From Dehalococcoidia bacterium (GTDB lineage: Bacteria > Chloroflexota > Dehalococcoidia > SZUA-161), in NCBI GenBank assembly GCA_004376205.1, contig SOKG01000259.1, forward strand, positions 1 to 5,930: a stretch of 5,930 nt of DNA. The letters run 5' to 3'. How positions within the stretch are numbered: position 1 is the stretch's first letter; each line of letters opens with the position of its first letter. Shown one piece after another: positions 5,313 through 5,930 of this stretch. Position numbers and translations under genes: made by a program. The notes beneath the pieces were generated by a model, which was given only the letters and a program-made list of their open reading frames with translations, did no database searches and was not told the DNA's origin.

Positions 5313-5834
5313 ATGACTAAATATCGTGTTTGGATATTATTTCTGGCAAAGTCATCTTCGTCTCTTCTTGCACTCCTTGGGGTTACGGTTGTAATCCACG
5401 AGTTTGCTCACTTTATCACGGCCGTCATAATGCAGGTACCCATAGCATCATTTGCGTGGTTTGACCCACGATACTTTGCCCCAGCGTTTTTTTCAGGTTC
5501 TGAAGAATACACGTTAGGGGCGAAGGTAGTAAGTTACTCAGGCGGGCTAGTTACTGGTTTAGTATTGCTCTTAATCTTAGTTTTCAAGAGAAAGTGGTTT
5601 AGAGTGTCCCTATACCGGTGGTTTCTCGGATTCTATATAGCTACATTCGGTTGTTGGCAAGTCTGCCAGGGCATCCTTGAGGGAGCATTTCACGATATGT
5701 ATATAGCCGATGCGACCAATATTTTCAGCTTGAGTTACTTCATAGGCTATGCCTTTGCGTTCCTTGGTATGATTTCATACTGGCTACTTATGCCCGGTGT
5801 AAAAGGTCTAATAGCCAAAGAGGGTAACAATTAA
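5313..5834 (+). CDS. Small membrane protein with HExxH motif, M50-like metallopeptidase candidate
   Basis: A 173-residue hydrophobic protein. H29-E30-F31-A32-H33 lies inside the first membrane segment (about 8-40), as in site-2 proteases and other M50 peptidases, where the two histidines bind zinc and the glutamate activates water. Further membrane segments are at about 70-91 (with a SYSGG turn at 74-78, a common M50-like feature), 103-122 and 138-160. M50 enzymes need a third zinc ligand, usually Asp in a later segment; D128 or D133 (HDMYIADATN) are candidates, but the classic N-x-x-P...L-D-G motif is absent. It would cleave membrane-bound substrates, or it may be a degenerate or different HExxH family. 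The length is short for M50. ATG 5313 has a good ribosome site (AAGGTG). The C-terminus KEGNN is cytoplasmic-looking. It diverges from the nuclease lipoprotein and could share its promoter. Confidence 0.75.
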   Translation: MTKYRVWILFLAKSSSSLLALLGVTVVIHEFAHFITAVIMQVPIASFAWFDPRYFAPAFFSGSEEYTLGAKVVSYSGGLVTGLVLLLILVFKRKWFRVSLYRWFLGFYIATFGCWQVCQGILEGAFHDMYIADATNIFSLSYFIGYAFAFLGMISYWLLMPGVKGLIAKEGNN

Positions 5835-5930
5835 GGAAAGTTTCCAAGGTCTGTAGTGATGGATTTGTATACCTGCCGAATAATCAGGCTCAACAACATT
5901 TTCTACATTCCCTCGAAGTTATCTTCTTGT
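5835..5930. other. Right-edge stretch without a supported gene
   Basis: GGAAA-G-TTTCC (5836-5846) is a tiny inverted repeat just after the membrane protein stop, too short for a terminator. On the minus strand a frame entering from the right edge ends near 5900 (QEDNFEGM then stop) and could be the tail of a neighbouring gene, but eight residues are not enough to call it. Confidence 0.3.

Noticed and set aside
5273..5320. 15-codon frame (MRTDVIEWAKVLVND) overlapping the start of the HEFAH gene
   Set aside because: Its ATG lies upstream of or at the predicted transcription start (near 5276) and has no ribosome site, so translation is unlikely.
1..5930. CRISPR array, tRNA, insertion sequence or long direct repeats
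   Set aside because: No regularly spaced repeats, tRNA-like cloverleaf, transposase motifs or terminal inverted repeats were seen on reading both strands.

Overview
This is a bacterial segment that joins a defence-type region (roughly positions 1-4407) to two envelope or secreted-protein genes (4480-5834). The sequence does not fix the species. The genes use the standard code, ATG/TTG starts, AAGGTG or AAGGGGG ribosome-binding sites and TATAAT-type -10 boxes. A lipoprotein nuclease with an Ada-like zinc-knuckle tail suggests a Firmicutes or Chloroflexota (for example Dehalococcoidia-like) source, but that is a weak inference.

Layout. Minus strand, 1-1619: the first 539 codons of a large protein cut by the left edge. 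It carries an HsdR_N-like PD-(D/E)XK nuclease domain at its N-terminus and an N6-adenine DNA methyltransferase core (GEFYTPP, DPACGSGTF, FDINP). This is the plan of a type IIG (nuclease plus methylase in one chain) restriction-modification enzyme. Positions 1620-1869 hold its leader, with an extended -10 promoter and overlapping tiny reading frames. Minus strand, 1870-3009: a second PD-(D/E)XK nuclease candidate whose C-terminus looks like an EVE/PUA-fold reader of modified bases. Positions 3010-3276 form a divergent control region with two or three small palindromes. Plus strand, 3277-4407: an AlbA_2 (Schlafen-type) domain protein with an unrecognised beta-rich C-terminal half. Minus strand, 4480-5199: a staphylococcal-nuclease-like lipoprotein with all catalytic residues. 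Plus strand, 5313-5834: a small membrane protein with an HEFAH zinc-protease motif. The last two genes diverge from a perfectly palindromic -10 box.

How they may work together. The methylase-nuclease, the EVE-like nuclease and the AlbA_2 protein sit side by side and all point to nucleic-acid recognition or cleavage. A compact restriction or anti-phage cluster is the natural reading. The two minus-strand genes each have their own TGnTATAAT promoter, so they may be expressed separately rather than as one operon. The nuclease lipoprotein and the membrane protease candidate are probably housekeeping or envelope genes outside the cluster.

No tRNA, rRNA, CRISPR array, insertion sequence or long repeat was seen.
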